64,000 bases of DNA from Vespula vulgaris (GCF_905475345.1 NC_066608.1:620001-684000); one strand, 5' to 3'. Shown: positions 51,213-63,620, numbered from the stretch's first letter. A program made the numbers and translations. Notes: a model not told the origin generated them from the sequence alone.

Positions 51213-52298
51213 CTTATCGGAAATCGATAATTCGATGTCGCACTGTCAATATCGAAAATGCTAGATGTGCTGCCAGTTAATATCGCGATATAACTTGGAC
51301 CAATCGAGAGAAAAGAGAAAAGTCGAAAACGTTGGATGTTCGAGGGAAAACTTTGTTAGAGAAGAGATACATTTTTCCTATCTGAATCATACGTATGTAT
51401 AAATATATCCTTGAATACATAGATATCTACTATTGCTAAACCATGAGAAAATAATTCGAAGGAATACGATCCTTCGATCTTTCTACCAGAGTCGATCGTT
51501 TCGTGCAAACTGTTACCTATCTCTTTCCATCTCTCGTCTCCTTTTTCTCTTTCTATTTTGTATCTTTCTCTCTCTCTCTCTCTCTCTTCCTTTTCTCGCG
51601 TCGTCTTCAGCTGTCCGGAGCACGCAAATACAACGTTACGAAGCCGAAAGATACCCCGCTACAGCTCCTTAAGAAGATGCACCACCCTTCCAATTTCTTC
51701 TTTTTAATACCCTACTACTCTCATCTTTTTCCTCTTCTTCTTCTTCTTCTTCTTTCTACTTCCTCGTCAACAACTCCTGAAAAGAAACTACGACGATTCG
51801 CAAGCGTGCGCTTAATTTACATACGAGCTACTTTGGTATTTCCTAAGAAGTGAACGTTTTAATGTACCACTTTCTTCAACGTAATCGCGAGTCTTTCTCC
51901 CTGTACCGTTTCTTTTTCCTCTTTCTACACAATTTTCCTTTTTACACGACCAAGATCCCGTTCCTTTTAACCCTTCCCGTAACATCCGATACTCGCAGCA
52001 TTCATGCGTATTATGCCAATTATCGATTTCTTATTTAAATTGGATCCAATTACGAACGAACGTACGTACGTCAGAATAATGCGAGACGTGGAAAATAACG
52101 CGCGCGTGGTTGTCACGAAGATATCAATGTACGTTGAACGTCTGTGCGGAATTTTCAATTCATTTCAGGATTTTATCGAGTTACCATAGTCATCTCGAGG
52201 AAGAAAATAATCGAAAATAATTCAAAGTAATCGATTTTTAGTCTTCGAAAGAAAGATCGATTTGATCCATCTTCTTTTTTTTGTTTCCTCCTTTCCAG
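47869..52298 (+). other. Intron 2 of the SLC16-like gene (about 4.4 kb)
   Basis: The intron begins GTGAGT and ends TTTCCAG. It contains an (AT)n(GT)n run at 47921-47956, GAA-rich purine runs near 48480-48515, AG arrays near 48680 and 49225, a CA/CG alternating run near 49530 and a (CT)n array at 51181-51209. A strong acceptor-like site at 51620 is followed by coding-like sequence (see findings). A minus-strand open frame at 49775-49890 is noted but not called. No independent gene was recognised. Confidence 0.5.
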
Positions 52299-52409
52299 AC
52301 ACTCGTATACGATATACCGACACGGAGGAAAGCTTGGCAGGGAACGCAAACTGGGTCCTTGGTGATTTACGAACTCTTCATCGTTGTGTTCCCGCATTGC
52401 GACGTACAG
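52299..52409 (+). CDS. SLC16-like gene, coding exon 3
   Basis: The acceptor is a pyrimidine tract ending TTTCCAG (52298) and the donor is CAG before GTAGAA (52410). Joined to exon 2 in phase 1, the split codon becomes GAC (Asp118) and the reading continues TRIRYTDTEESLAGN through NWVLGDLRTLHRC to VPALRRT, residues 119-154. It ends with one base that combines with the first two of exon 4 to give Gly155. Of the other two frames, one is stopped by TGA and the other breaks the phase chain. The peptide has an acidic TDTEES stretch followed by a basic, leucine-containing helix-like stretch just before the transporter core, so it is probably a juxtamembrane cytosolic segment. Only 394 bp separate it from exon 4. 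The phase agreement on both sides is the main support. Confidence 0.72.
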
Positions 52410-52803
52410 GTAGAACAACGTCATATTTGTAATCCGTTATTTTCTTCCTAGCAGCGAAAACGCTATAGAATAATTTGATTTCACGCACAACGTCGAATCT
52501 TCGAGCTTATGCAAATATAATGTTTGTTTAAGAACGTGTACCAAGCGATTCCGGAGATTAATTTAACAGCCGAGAAGACTAATTTCGAATGCGAGATCAC
52601 GAACCGTTTGAAAATCAAACTCGATTTTATTTACTAATTTTAATTCGTCCTATAAGACTATTTGGCAATACGTCGTACTTATCGAAGAATGAAATGACAA
52701 ATAATATTTCTATGATATTCGCGATGAAAATATTTCAAAGTTAATTAGATCGAATCTAACGAGACGTCGTCGTTAAGAGGATAATCTTTTTTTTTTCTAT
52801 CAG

Positions 52804-52977
52804 GCATAGACGTCGCTGGTATGCGAGCGCATTTCTATCCGGAGGGTGGCTGGGGGTGGTTGGTATGTGCAGCTGGCTTTCTCGCCCTGTTGCTCACTAC
52901 AGGAATGCAGCTCGCCTTTGGCTTTCTTCATCTTTATGCTTCACGTCATTTCGGCGAGGTACATATAATGGACATAG
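52804..52977 (+). CDS. SLC16/monocarboxylate-transporter-like gene, coding exon 4: first transmembrane helix
   Basis: The acceptor is a T-rich tract ending TATCAG (52803) and the donor is GACATAG before GTACGT (52978). The exon encodes residues 156-212. YPEGGWGW (residues 166-173) matches the conserved motif [D/E]G[G/S][W/F][G/A]W at the start of helix 1 in the SLC16 proton-linked monocarboxylate transporter family. A hydrophobic segment follows (LVCAAGFLALLLTTG and on to FGFLHLYA), then the loop RHFGEVHIMDI. Family members are 12-helix plasma-membrane proteins carrying lactate, pyruvate, aromatic amino acids, thyroid hormone or other organic anions; the substrate cannot be told from helix 1. 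A second donor-like site (GGCGAG before GTACAT, 52959) lies inside the exon and would leave phase 0. No exon for helices 2-12 was recognised downstream, so the gene is cut by the window edge. Exons 1-3 give it about 155 residues before the core, which is long for this family. Confidence 0.9.
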
Positions 52978-53693
52978 GTACGTCGTTCTTTATCTTTCAG
53001 TCTTAAGAAAAAAAAAGAAAAAATACAAAAAGAAAAAATAGCAGACAAAAACTTGAAAAAAGTCGCTACGTTTAAATTTGAATCCACCCTTCTACCACGG
53101 TTGGCCTACAAATAATGCTCCTACGTATTTCATAAGTTTCAGAATGTCAGACATGCACGATGAACGCGATCGTTTCTTTGAATCGCTTAGGGCTTTGATA
53201 AAAAAAAAAATGAGAAAAGAAAGAATAAGACGGTTACTAATTTAAATTTTCAATTAAGAATTGTCACGAAGAAAGGAAGGGAGACTGAAAACCGGAGAAA
53301 TATAAAGTATATAATAAGCAATCTTTCCTCAAAACGCGATAAAAATGTTGAAAGAAGTTTAATCAAAGTTTGTCAACGTTTCTGGGTTATATGACTCTAG
53401 CTTAGAGATATTTCTTCGATATATCGTAGGATATCACGAGAGAAAAATGCAACAAGGGGACGTAAATAACGCTCCAATAACTTTATAGTAAAGTACAATG
53501 AGATGTCGAGCTTTATGTTCTCTTCTCTCATTAGTTCGTACGTATATTTACTTTGTTGTAACTTGTCTCTTATATGTACATATAAAGATAGATGTGTTAC
53601 CGAAGATCGATAAATGGCAGAGCTCAAAGAATCTGTCGTAGCGATTTATCAGGGGCTCGTTACCTTGGTACTTAACCTTTAAGCTGCTAGAAC

Positions 53694-53696
<3 letters not shown>

Positions 53697-53734
<38 letters not shown>
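53697..53734. repeat. (GA)n microsatellite
   Basis: About 38 bp of uninterrupted GA in the intron after exon 4 of the SLC16-like gene. Confidence 0.95.
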
Positions 53735-53740
<6 letters not shown>

Positions 53741-55093
53741 AGTAGTAATATTGGGGTCAAAGGCGAAAAGTGCTTTCGGAAAACACACGTGAACTACGGA
53801 GCTCGATGGGGTGGCTCTTATCGACGATACAACCCAGCAAAACCCGGAAATTGTCGACGCGTTCGACTTTATTTAAGGGTAAATAAATCAAGGGAACGAA
53901 GAAAAAGAAATCTAATAATGCTTGTAAAAAAAATATATATATATCGCAAAAAAATTATCGAAATCGAAAATGAAATCTCGTGATCTGAGACAATCGATAA
54001 TATTTAGGTAAAACCATAGGTTTTACCGTCGACCGAATTATATTGAAAATTCTACGTCAGCTCTAGTCAACTCGTTAATATTCCATTCCTCGAGGAAGTA
54101 ATCCTTCTGACATCGAAGAGCAACTCGAGAGTTACGAATTTAACGGACTTATTAATCCATGATACTTGTAATCGATTTACTCGAACGAAGAAACTAATAG
54201 AAAGAGCAGTTGCAAAGACGCATCAAAGTTAAACTATGGAAGATACTTGAGAAATCGGTACAAAGTTTATATTCGCTTATCGAGAGAAGCTACAAAGACA
54301 AAGAAAAATATTGCTTTCTTTAAATATTCCAAATTAGAATTATCGAACCAGCCAGAGATCATTGGATAAATTAATTAAAAGTGTTAACGAGCGAATTAAA
54401 GACTTAAAAAATAGAATTATCAGTCATAAAAAAAAAGGTATCGAAGAAATGATCGTGTCGTTGCTTTCAACGTGCGATCTCTTGGAGAAAACTTCGATCA
54501 AAAGGAATAGAATCGACTCGAAAGATTTGAAAAAGTAATGGATTCGCAAAAGTTCTAGCGAATTGTATTCGTCTTGTCTCGGTCAGTCGTTTTGTACGAA
54601 CCATCGTTCTTTTTAAAAAGAACAGAAAAAGAAAAAGAAGAGTAGCTCTCGAATTTCTAGTAGCGAAAACGATTCTCTCACTCTTTCTCTCCAACGATTT
54701 CTCCTCTCCCTCTTTCGAACATACGCGAAACAGCACAGGGCAAAACTTGTCGAACTTCTTACTCAATCTCGAGGAAGTGAAACTCCGTGGAAGAAAATAA
54801 GTTTCCATTCTCGAGGATCGGAAAAACACATTTTCTAAATCCCGATGCGCAACCAGCAGTATGTCTCTCTCTCACTCGACATAGACACACATGCACGCCT
54901 TCTCTTTCCCTCCCTCTTCCTCTTCTACGTCGTCTCTTCGTTTTCTTCCTCGAGGGAACGAAGAATTTTCTAGCCTTCCGCGAGGATCCATTTCATGCAC
55001 ACTTTCGACGCGGTTTAATCTTCCACCAGGAAATTCCCCGAGATAATCCTCCAAATACGATCGTCGCTAACAGAGAGAAAGAAGGAGACGGAC

Positions 55094-55094
55094 G

Positions 55095-55140
<46 letters not shown>

Positions 55141-55141
55141 G
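55094..55141. repeat. (GATA)n microsatellite
   Basis: Twelve uninterrupted GATA units, followed directly by GAGA-type repeats. This is the only long GATA array in the window. Confidence 0.95.
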
Positions 55142-58100
55142 AAACAGAGAGAGAGAGAGAGATCAGTTCAGAAAAATCGCAATATGTATCTAAGCGATTC
55201 GGAGAAAGAAAAAAAAAGATGGCGACGAGTCCGCAAACGCACTTTCATCTCGTCCCTTCAGAATTCCCATCAAAACTTTTCCCACCAAGAATATTCTCCT
55301 TTAACGTCATTTATTCACCGTGCGTCTATTCCGCCGCGAAGACGTTAATCCTCGACTCTCCCTTTCCCTTCGGTCCTCGAAATAAACGTCAACTTTTCTT
55401 CTTAATTCCAATTATATATTCCCTTTGATCAAAGTAGACGGCAAATACAAAGTACCAACTTTCGATCGCGAAAGAGGGAAAGTACGAATTGTCGACTTTA
55501 AAAGGGACTAATCTCGATTAAATAGAAAAAAAAAAGAAAGAAAAAGGAAAGGAAAAGGGAAAACGGGACAAAGATATTAGTCGTGGAAATTTAAATGGAA
55601 GAGAAAGAAAGACGAATGATCGTCGAAAACGTTAGGAATTTTGTCGTACGAGCTGTCCCCTGAGGGAGAGACCGAATCATCGACTAGTATTTACCGTTGG
55701 GTGAACACACCTACGTATGTACCAACCGCGTCCTAGGTAATCCCTGTATGTGGAGCAATATAGTACGTCGTACACTATCTAATGACATATACGAGCGCAA
55801 CCGGCATTGACCGCAGTAGTCCCTCTCTCCGTCTTCCTCTCTCTGTCTCTCTCTCTCTCTCTCCTCACCCAGTACTGGCACACGAGCGGTTTCTACCTCA
55901 AGATACGGATTTATTTGCCACCACCCGCAAAGCACTATGAATTATCCTTTCTAAACTTTGGGTCAAGGCCTACGTTCTCTCTACGAGAATACAATATACG
56001 ATCCCCTTATACATTCGCTTCGCTCGTCGAAAATTTTCTTTAGAATCGCGAGCACGTAAAAGTTCTTCTGCGACGGTCTTAAGGATTACGAGAAAACAAC
56101 GAAACGTTAAAACCTTCTGTTTTTCCTTTAGCTCCTAACGTCCACGGAAAAATATCACTTTTCTCGAGCCGTTGCCCGAGGACTCCTGGGAACATAAGAG
56201 AAAAACGATATCTTCGTTCTTCCGACTACGTGCCGTAACGGATTTATTCGTTTATTCCGACTTTATGGGTTGAGATTCATTTGACGTTTCGTTCAATTTT
56301 TCTGAATTAACGCGCTTCGACGCGTTGATCGAGGTAAAATCAAAAACGAGCGAGAGATCGCGAAATCGCGCCGTGCCTTTGACGAGCATTCGTTCTCGTT
56401 CATATCATGCGGTTAAACATGGTCAAATTCCCCGTCGCCCCTCCGTCCCCCAACTCTCGTTCTATTCCCTGACTCTACTCTCTACGTTCCTTTGCATCGT
56501 GCCTAATGCGACAATGCGGTCGCTAGGCATCATTGTACGCGAAGTATGGGCAAGTAAGTCGAGACAATACACGGTGTTCGCATAGCAGACAGTAATGACG
56601 TTATATGTAAAGTTGGCCCATGGAATATATCGGTCTCTCGCTCAACAATGAGGGGGAGAGAGGGAGAGAGAATAAGCTATAATCTCTCTCTCTCTCTCTC
56701 TCTCTCCACCTCTCTTTGTAGCTGCTGTGTTCCAGCATCCCTGATTCGCATTCGCACAGATAACGTTACGAAATATGTTGGTGGCTGAATCATTTAGCTC
56801 GAACTAATCGATGGGCTGCGTCATTATTCTAATTAATCGTATCACGTTATTGTCCGGTATCCCGAATCGATTCTCATCCTATCGCGTTCCTTCTCGCAGA
56901 CTCTTCGTACTTAAAGGACAAACGTGAAATATTTGCAGGATGTAGGTATAGATCGTAAATAACGATAGGATTTTTATTTCCATAGAGAAGAGTCTATCCT
57001 CTCGACCTCTCGTAACTTTATCTCGATGTGATTCTCCAAGGCTTGCCGACGTCTAACGTTGTTCCATGATACGATCGGATGCAGAATGCTACGGTATCTA
57101 CGTAAGCATGAGAAACGGTAACGTAAGAAAAGCCGAAGCTTTAGGGATTTTTTTCTTTTCTCTGATATACCGCATCCTGCGATTCGGTAGATAATGGGAG
57201 TACGCCGCACGTACGGATACCGCAACCGCATTCAAGGGGATTCGTGGTCGAAATTCGAAGGTAGACCTAGTTTCCGAAAAGTTACCGCCATGTTTCTTCC
57301 TTCATCAAAGTTAAGACGTCCTAGGATAAAACGAAAATCAAAGAAAATCGTCCGGTTCTAAGAGCTGAGGAAAATAAAACGATAAGAGAGATCTCGACGT
57401 CAGGAAAAAGACATGTTATATAATTTTCTAATATTAGAAGGCCAAGGTCTTCAGAGGTTAATTATGTAATGCGTTATAAACACACGCGCGCCGATCGATA
57501 TCCCGTCTTTTGTACGACCATATCGATTGCTCGTTCAAGCTGTTTTTAAAAAGGTTAGTTAGGAAGAGCGGAAATAACCGACCTACCCGACGGTATACTC
57601 GTCGATTGAAAGGATTAATGCGAAATCTTATTTCGAGTTAACAAGCAAGGAAACATTCGCAGCCGATCGTTGGAAAATCTCCGAAAGACGACTCCTCTTC
57701 CTTTCTCTCTTCCTCCTTTCTCCGTTCGACGACGAACGTGTAAAATATTTCGCGAACGGCTGCCTTTATCGATAATAAAACACACACGTACGCGCGCACA
57801 CGGACGTACCAAGGTACCATCGAGGAAGTCACTGGGAAAGTCGGAAATGCCTAAGGTCCCTGTGTCTTTCAAAATATTCTCGCGAAATAAAAGCACGAAC
57901 GATGGATATAAGATAGACGTAAAAGGGACGTCGCGTAGGTTGAGCTTTACTGTAAAAGAAATATATGTGTACGTTAACGTGGAAGGATCACTACCACTGC
58001 TACCACCACCACCACTGCTTCTCGAAAGCAACAAGAACAAAGACTTTGTCGTTTCGTCTGACGGTTCGACGATAGAATTCTTCGACGTTTCTAGAAAAAC

Positions 58101-58710
58101 TTGGACTCTTTTTTTTTCGTTATATATATTTCTAAACTCCCCGATGAATCTTCGAGATACGAGAAGCTTTACTCTAGTTCATAATGACGCTTTTGAAGTA
58201 ATATTTCAAGAGTTTTTGAACGCTGACCGAGGACACTCGTTCGTACATCTTGAAACGACGAAATTTTCGTTGTGTGCGCGCGTGCTATCGGCTTTTTCTG
58301 TTTTACTCGTCGAATATATAAAATGCTTCGAGGTGTAAAATGTTCGATTCGATAGCTCGCAAAGAGTCGGGCGAATTGATTTCGATCCTGCAAAATATTT
58401 CTCTGGACGAGTAACGCTTGGAAAAGAGGCTTTTCTCGCAAAGTTCCTATATTCGCATCAAAGACGATTGAAAAGTGCCACTTGGGAAATATACTCGCTT
58501 CGTACTTCATCGAGCAACCTTCTGTTTTACTCTCTCCTTTTCTCCGGCTTTCTTTGTTTCTCTTACTCCTCGAGCAAATCAAAGTTTCGAAAATACCTCG
58601 AACAGGCACTCGGAACGTTCTTCAAAACTTTGACAAGATATTCGCAGAAAGTTCTTCGAACGACCACGATCTCGAATTTGTTTAAATTTTTCGTCTACGT
58701 GGGACGAGCC

Positions 58711-58830
58711 GAAAGTTCCTACGATCGTAGTTTTACAATTTCGAAAGGAAGAAAAATTAGCCTAAAGAGTCTGGAAAGAGGGTAATTGATTCTTGAGACA
58801 GCTTAAAAACTTTTAGTCCACTCTGCGCTT
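58711..58830 (+). repeat. Dispersed repeat Rep-B, copy 4
   Basis: It shares GAAAGTTC, AAATTAGCCTAAAGAGTCT, GGAAAGAGGGTAATTGATT and AAACTTTTAGTCCACTC with the other copies. It lies only about 100 bp from the Rep-A element at 58932, so the two may have been mobilised together or be parts of one larger element. Confidence 0.65.
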
Positions 58831-58931
58831 TAACGTATCTATCATCGCTGTTATAATATTCAAACATAACGAGTCTTCGCGAAAAGGAGTATATATTATA
58901 TACGGGTAGGAAGAAGGTGATGGTTTCTTAG

Positions 58932-59332
58932 CTTACCTTGCATCGTTATTCTGCGCTTACCTTACGCCATTATTCTGCGCTTACTTTGCGCTTACTTCGC
59001 GTATTTGTTTCAAGTTTCTACGACTTTCGGTTCCAAAGATATTCTCACGTATAACAGAAGAGGTAGTTATCAATACGAAGAGAAGATTATTTCTCCGATC
59101 AAAAAAAAAAACAAGTTTATCAACTATTCATTAATTTGTGTAATAATGTTACAGATCGATTCGAATTTCTTTTCAACGAGATAAGATGGAATTCGTTTAT
59201 AAAAAAAAAGTGCTTATAACGAATCCTTGATCGATCGTTTATCAATATTTTATGGGAATGTCTCCGAGGCTGAAAGTCGTAGAGCTTCGAAATAAATATT
59301 CGCAAAGTAAGTGCGGTATAACGACGTAAGAT
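58932..59332. mobile_element. Rep-A element with long terminal inverted repeats (MITE-like)
   Basis: The left arm (about 58932-59045) has two 24-bp units, an 11-bp partial unit, then GCGTATTTGTTTCAAG, TTCTACGACTTTCGG and AAAGATATTC. The right arm (59257-59332) read in reverse complement gives CTTACGTCGTTATACCGC, ACTTACTTTGCGAATATTTA, CTCTACGACTTTCAG and CGGAGACATTC, an imperfect inverted copy. The total length is about 400 bp with no coding capacity, which fits a non-autonomous inverted-repeat transposon. The superfamily and target-site duplication could not be determined. Confidence 0.6.
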
Positions 59333-59617
59333 GTTTCTAAAAAAGAACAAACATATTCAAGGTTATCGGAGTTATTGCCCTACTTTTTTACGTGACGATT
59401 TGATATATTGCATTTTTATCTATCGGAGCAGCAACAAGTGTTTCTTGCGTTTAGATATCCTTAGTTAAATGGACGTTACAGGATGTTACAAAACCTAAAG
59501 CCACGTCAATAAGTTTACACCGCAAACACGTCCCGCGACAACGGAACTTTCGTTCTAGTTAATCGATCCTCTGTCTGTCTATCTGTATCTCTTTCTCTTT
59601 AAGAGACAATACGCTTT

Positions 59618-59652
<35 letters not shown>

Positions 59653-62600
59653 CACGATAACGACTCTCGCAAAGGCAAATAATCGATTCTAGCTCGTCGA
59701 CTAACGAGCACCGACGTGCGAATTATCATAACGCGAACGTCGATTTGTATCCTACCTACGAATCATTACGGTTGCAAGGATCAGAAGGGTCTTCGATATG
59801 TCGAGTTAATTGCACGTACAAATTGGCGTACATCGTTACGCTCGTATGTCGTTAAATGAATCGTAATTAATGCTCGTATATGTTCGCTCTATTTTTCCTT
59901 TTTTTAATTAAATATTTCTCTTTCTTTTTTAAATCGATCAAAGTGCGCTCTCTGAATTTTTTCAGTAAATACGGAAACGTTAATGCGTGAAAAAAAGATT
60001 ATAGAAGAGCGATATTTACTTTTGGCATGAGATTTTTAAATATTAACAAAAGTGATATTAACAGAAGAAACATACGTGTGTTTCGTAGACCAGTTAAGTG
60101 AAAAAGGAAATTGTAGAACGGCAAAGAAAAAACGATAACTAAACTCGAAACTTCTCGTCTAAAAGCGTCTCACGAGAAACGTCGTTAGTGGAGCGATATA
60201 TTACGAAAATCATCTCGACTTGTACGTCTGACAGAGTAATATCCAACTGTTTCCTAACGGAGAAAGAGAGAGAGAGAGAGGAGAATTCACCCTTCGGTAC
60301 GAACGTCTTAGTCCTTTCCCGGAATTGCATCTTCGGTTCGATGGCTAATTACTGCTGTCGCGAAAATGATCTACGTTCCAATCCTATACGGATAATTAGT
60401 CGACTTCGAGTTAAATTAGTATAATCCATCGATCTCGTACTTTGTGTTCTCTACGTGAGAACTGTTAGTTAGTGGCATGGAAAGAAATGGAAAATATTAG
60501 ACGATGAAGAATGAAGAAGAAAGGAAAAGGGAGTAGGGGAATGACGATTCAAAAAATTTCAAAGAATACGCGAGGTCGATCGCCTCTCGCGAGAAAAAAA
60601 GTTAATAACGAAGTGTGGGTTTTATTCGAATGGTAATCCGGTTTTGGAAAGAAGATTTAATCGAAAACACACCATCGTTATTTTCTCTAACGACGTTCCA
60701 AACGCTATGGCACCTTTATAAAGTGACTCGCTTAGGAAGGAAATCCTATAGCAGGGCGCGCTAGTTTCGACTTCGATAAGTCGACGAATTAATTCTGTCC
60801 TTTGGGATTACACACTGGCACGAAAATCCTTACCGACTGTTTCGATAACTCGAATAATCCCTATCCTACAGCCACGAAATCATTTTCACCTATCCTTTGA
60901 AATATTTCTAGAATGATTCAATTAAACGATAACGACGGATAATAATATTAATCGTTTCCTTACCAAGAATGATTTTAGTTAAAAGCTCTCTCTCTCTCTT
61001 TACCGAAGATCGATGAATACAATCGATCGACGAAAATTCTCGAGGAATTAGGAACTTTGGACGAACGTAGCATATTTGATGGTAACTAAATCTCTCTTTT
61101 TCTTTCCCCCTGACATTCTATATCGATTCGATGTGACTTAAATAAGAAATCAATATTTAACGTAATACAACAAAGTATCGGATGTTACACTATGGAGACA
61201 TATCTACCGTAATGAGAGACGCGCTACGTTCGCTTAGAGTTCTTAATTCGTGAAAAATTGTATCGATTATATCGAGAGATATCTCGATCGGATTGCCATA
61301 ACATTGCAGTAGGTAATCCGTAAGCAAGCAAATGTTTCATTTTAATCGAGATTTCGTATATTTCCAAATAAATCCTTTCGAGTAGTAAAAGTCGTAGGAG
61401 GAAAGAAGCAAAGGGCCAAAGTGTAATCCGAAAGTAGAGGAGGCTAACGAAGAACTTGCAAAGCAGTAAATCTCGTTCCGCTTCGAAAGCTTTCTGGGAT
61501 ACGGTTGCCGACGTGTCCGTGTGCACCATGTGCGGGACGAATATAACCTGGTCGGATGAATATTCACGGGGCGTAAAAAAGTTTGGCATTAAATTTAATA
61601 TAGATACGCTGATGTATGTACGCGGACATGGGAAAAGCATTTACAAAGCCGCCCACGCGAATTCTATTTTTCTTTTTTTTTTATTTTTTACATCAAATTT
61701 CATCTCGCTTCCTGACGATTCTAAAAATAATAATAATAATAACAATCGAGTCGGAATCGCTCGTTAGAGTCGATCAAAAAGGTGCTTTAAAGTTTATCTC
61801 GATCAATTTTCTATCGAAGGGTTTGTCTAAAAACTGCGACGCTGAATCGCGAGACAAGAAAGAACGTTTCGAATTCGACAAGATGGCAAGATTCAACGTC
61901 GACGTTTAGTCTATCGGACGTATTTCAGAGTGTGTTAGCAGAGACGTTAAAAACGTCCTAGAGCCTTTAAATTATTCGCGTTCGATCGTTTCCCCTGCTT
62001 GTTCCGCTACCTGTTGAAGCCCACCTATAGACGTCGACTAAAGTCTCTCGAGCGGCACGCTCTTAAGTCATGATGCGATGGACAATGCATATTCATCTTC
62101 TTGGCCGTCCTCCCCCACCTTCCCACGTTCTTCTTATTCTCTTTTATCGATCGTCCTTCCGACGCAACGAGACAAGGAATCTCACGAGCAGAGAACAGTA
62201 CTCGATGTTACGTTTGAAACAAAAAAAAATCCACGAAAAAATATCGGAAGGAATAAAAAAAAAGTTAATTCTATCCTTGAACACTAAAAAAAAGATAAGT
62301 AAACTTTTCGTCGAACGATTGTATTTTCTTTCTTTTTTATTTTATTATTTTATATATATATATACATATATATATATACATTTTTTTCGTTCCGTTAATA
62401 GAAGAAAAATTTCAACGCTTCGTTTCGCTCGAGAGGGAGGAGGGGAGTGGTAACGAGATGGGGAGGAGAGAGAGGAGAGTCAAAAAAAAAGAAACTTTGG
62501 AAACGTTTTAACGTGAACATAGGAAAACTTTCGAAAACGTGATTCAGAGACCGTTACACCGTTAACTCTTCGCGCAGCCATGCGCACGAAGCTTTTAGCA

Positions 62601-63077
62601 AATGTAATCACGGAACGTACAAAAGCACGCAGCTGTATAAAAGAAAAAAGTCTGATATGGTATGTGTGTGTGTGTGTGGCAGGGGGGAGAGAGGTAAAAC
62701 GTTGCCAGTCAGGAGAGAACATGCCCTTCGGACTTTTTCGTCGTCGAATACGAATTTTCGAAAACGAAAATGAAAAGACGAAGGGAAAAAGAAAAACGAA
62801 GACTGCGGAGAGGAGACCGTCGTCTACGGCAATAGTTTGGCAAGAAAACCGTAGGCTCCGCGTTCGAGGTACACACACACACATATATATATACTATACG
62901 TCACTGAGAGAAATAGAGAGAGAGAGAGAGAGAGGGAGATAGAGAGAGATAGCTGAGGCCATTCGCCGTTTTCTTCTTTTTTTTTCTATCTTTTATTTTG
63001 ACGTCCGACCTGGGGGCGATTTCTCTGACAGGAGCTGTTGCTCCACATTTCACTCGAAAACCGAGGAGAATTTTCTA

Positions 63078-63078
<1 letters not shown>

Positions 63079-63164
<86 letters not shown>

Positions 63165-63324
63165 ATCTCTATTTCTTTCTCTCTCTCTCTCTCTCGGCCG
63201 CGATTTCGCGAAGCGAAGTTATCCCACTCTGCGCACCAATCGATGCCTTTTTACGATATTCTCTATTCTCTCTCTTCCTCTCTCTCTCTCTCTCTTTCCC
63301 TCCCTCCCTCCCTCCCTCCCTCTC
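63079..63324. repeat. Long (CT)n arrays with a (CCCT)n tail
   Basis: An almost uninterrupted CT array at 63079-63158 continues as CTAT-interrupted CT to 63195. After 85 bp of complex sequence there is more CT, and then CCCT tetranucleotides (63297-63324). The 128- and 206-codon serine/leucine open frames across it are artefacts. Confidence 0.95.
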
Positions 63325-63620
63325 TCATCCCTCTTTCTCTCTGCAATCGAGTCGCTCGAGCGCTCATTATGTCACTCGAGATAATCAGAGCTCCATTCAG
63401 ATCGACGCACCGAGAACGGCGGCCATCTACCTCCTACTATATTACCTTCCTCAAGCTCTCTTTCCCACGTCGGCCATAATTGAACTTTTATGCTTTCAAG
63501 CTCGATTAAAAATTCGACTTGTTCGGCCGACCGAAACAACAATCCGACTTTTCTTTACCAAGCTAATATTAATAAATAACTCGTTTATTCTTTTTCCTCT
63601 CTCGTTCTCTCGAAGAGTCT

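Noticed and set aside
56540..56570. Strong donor CAA before GTAAGT at 56555, possibly exon 5 of the SLC16-like gene
   Set aside because: The only upstream AG in phase gives a 27-bp microexon without MFS-like residues, so it is not supported.
61456..61660. Cys-containing open frames on both strands (VCTMCG on +)
   Set aside because: Considered as a further transporter exon or a zinc-binding exon, but there is no hydrophobic helix, no acceptor in the right phase and only one CxxC pair.
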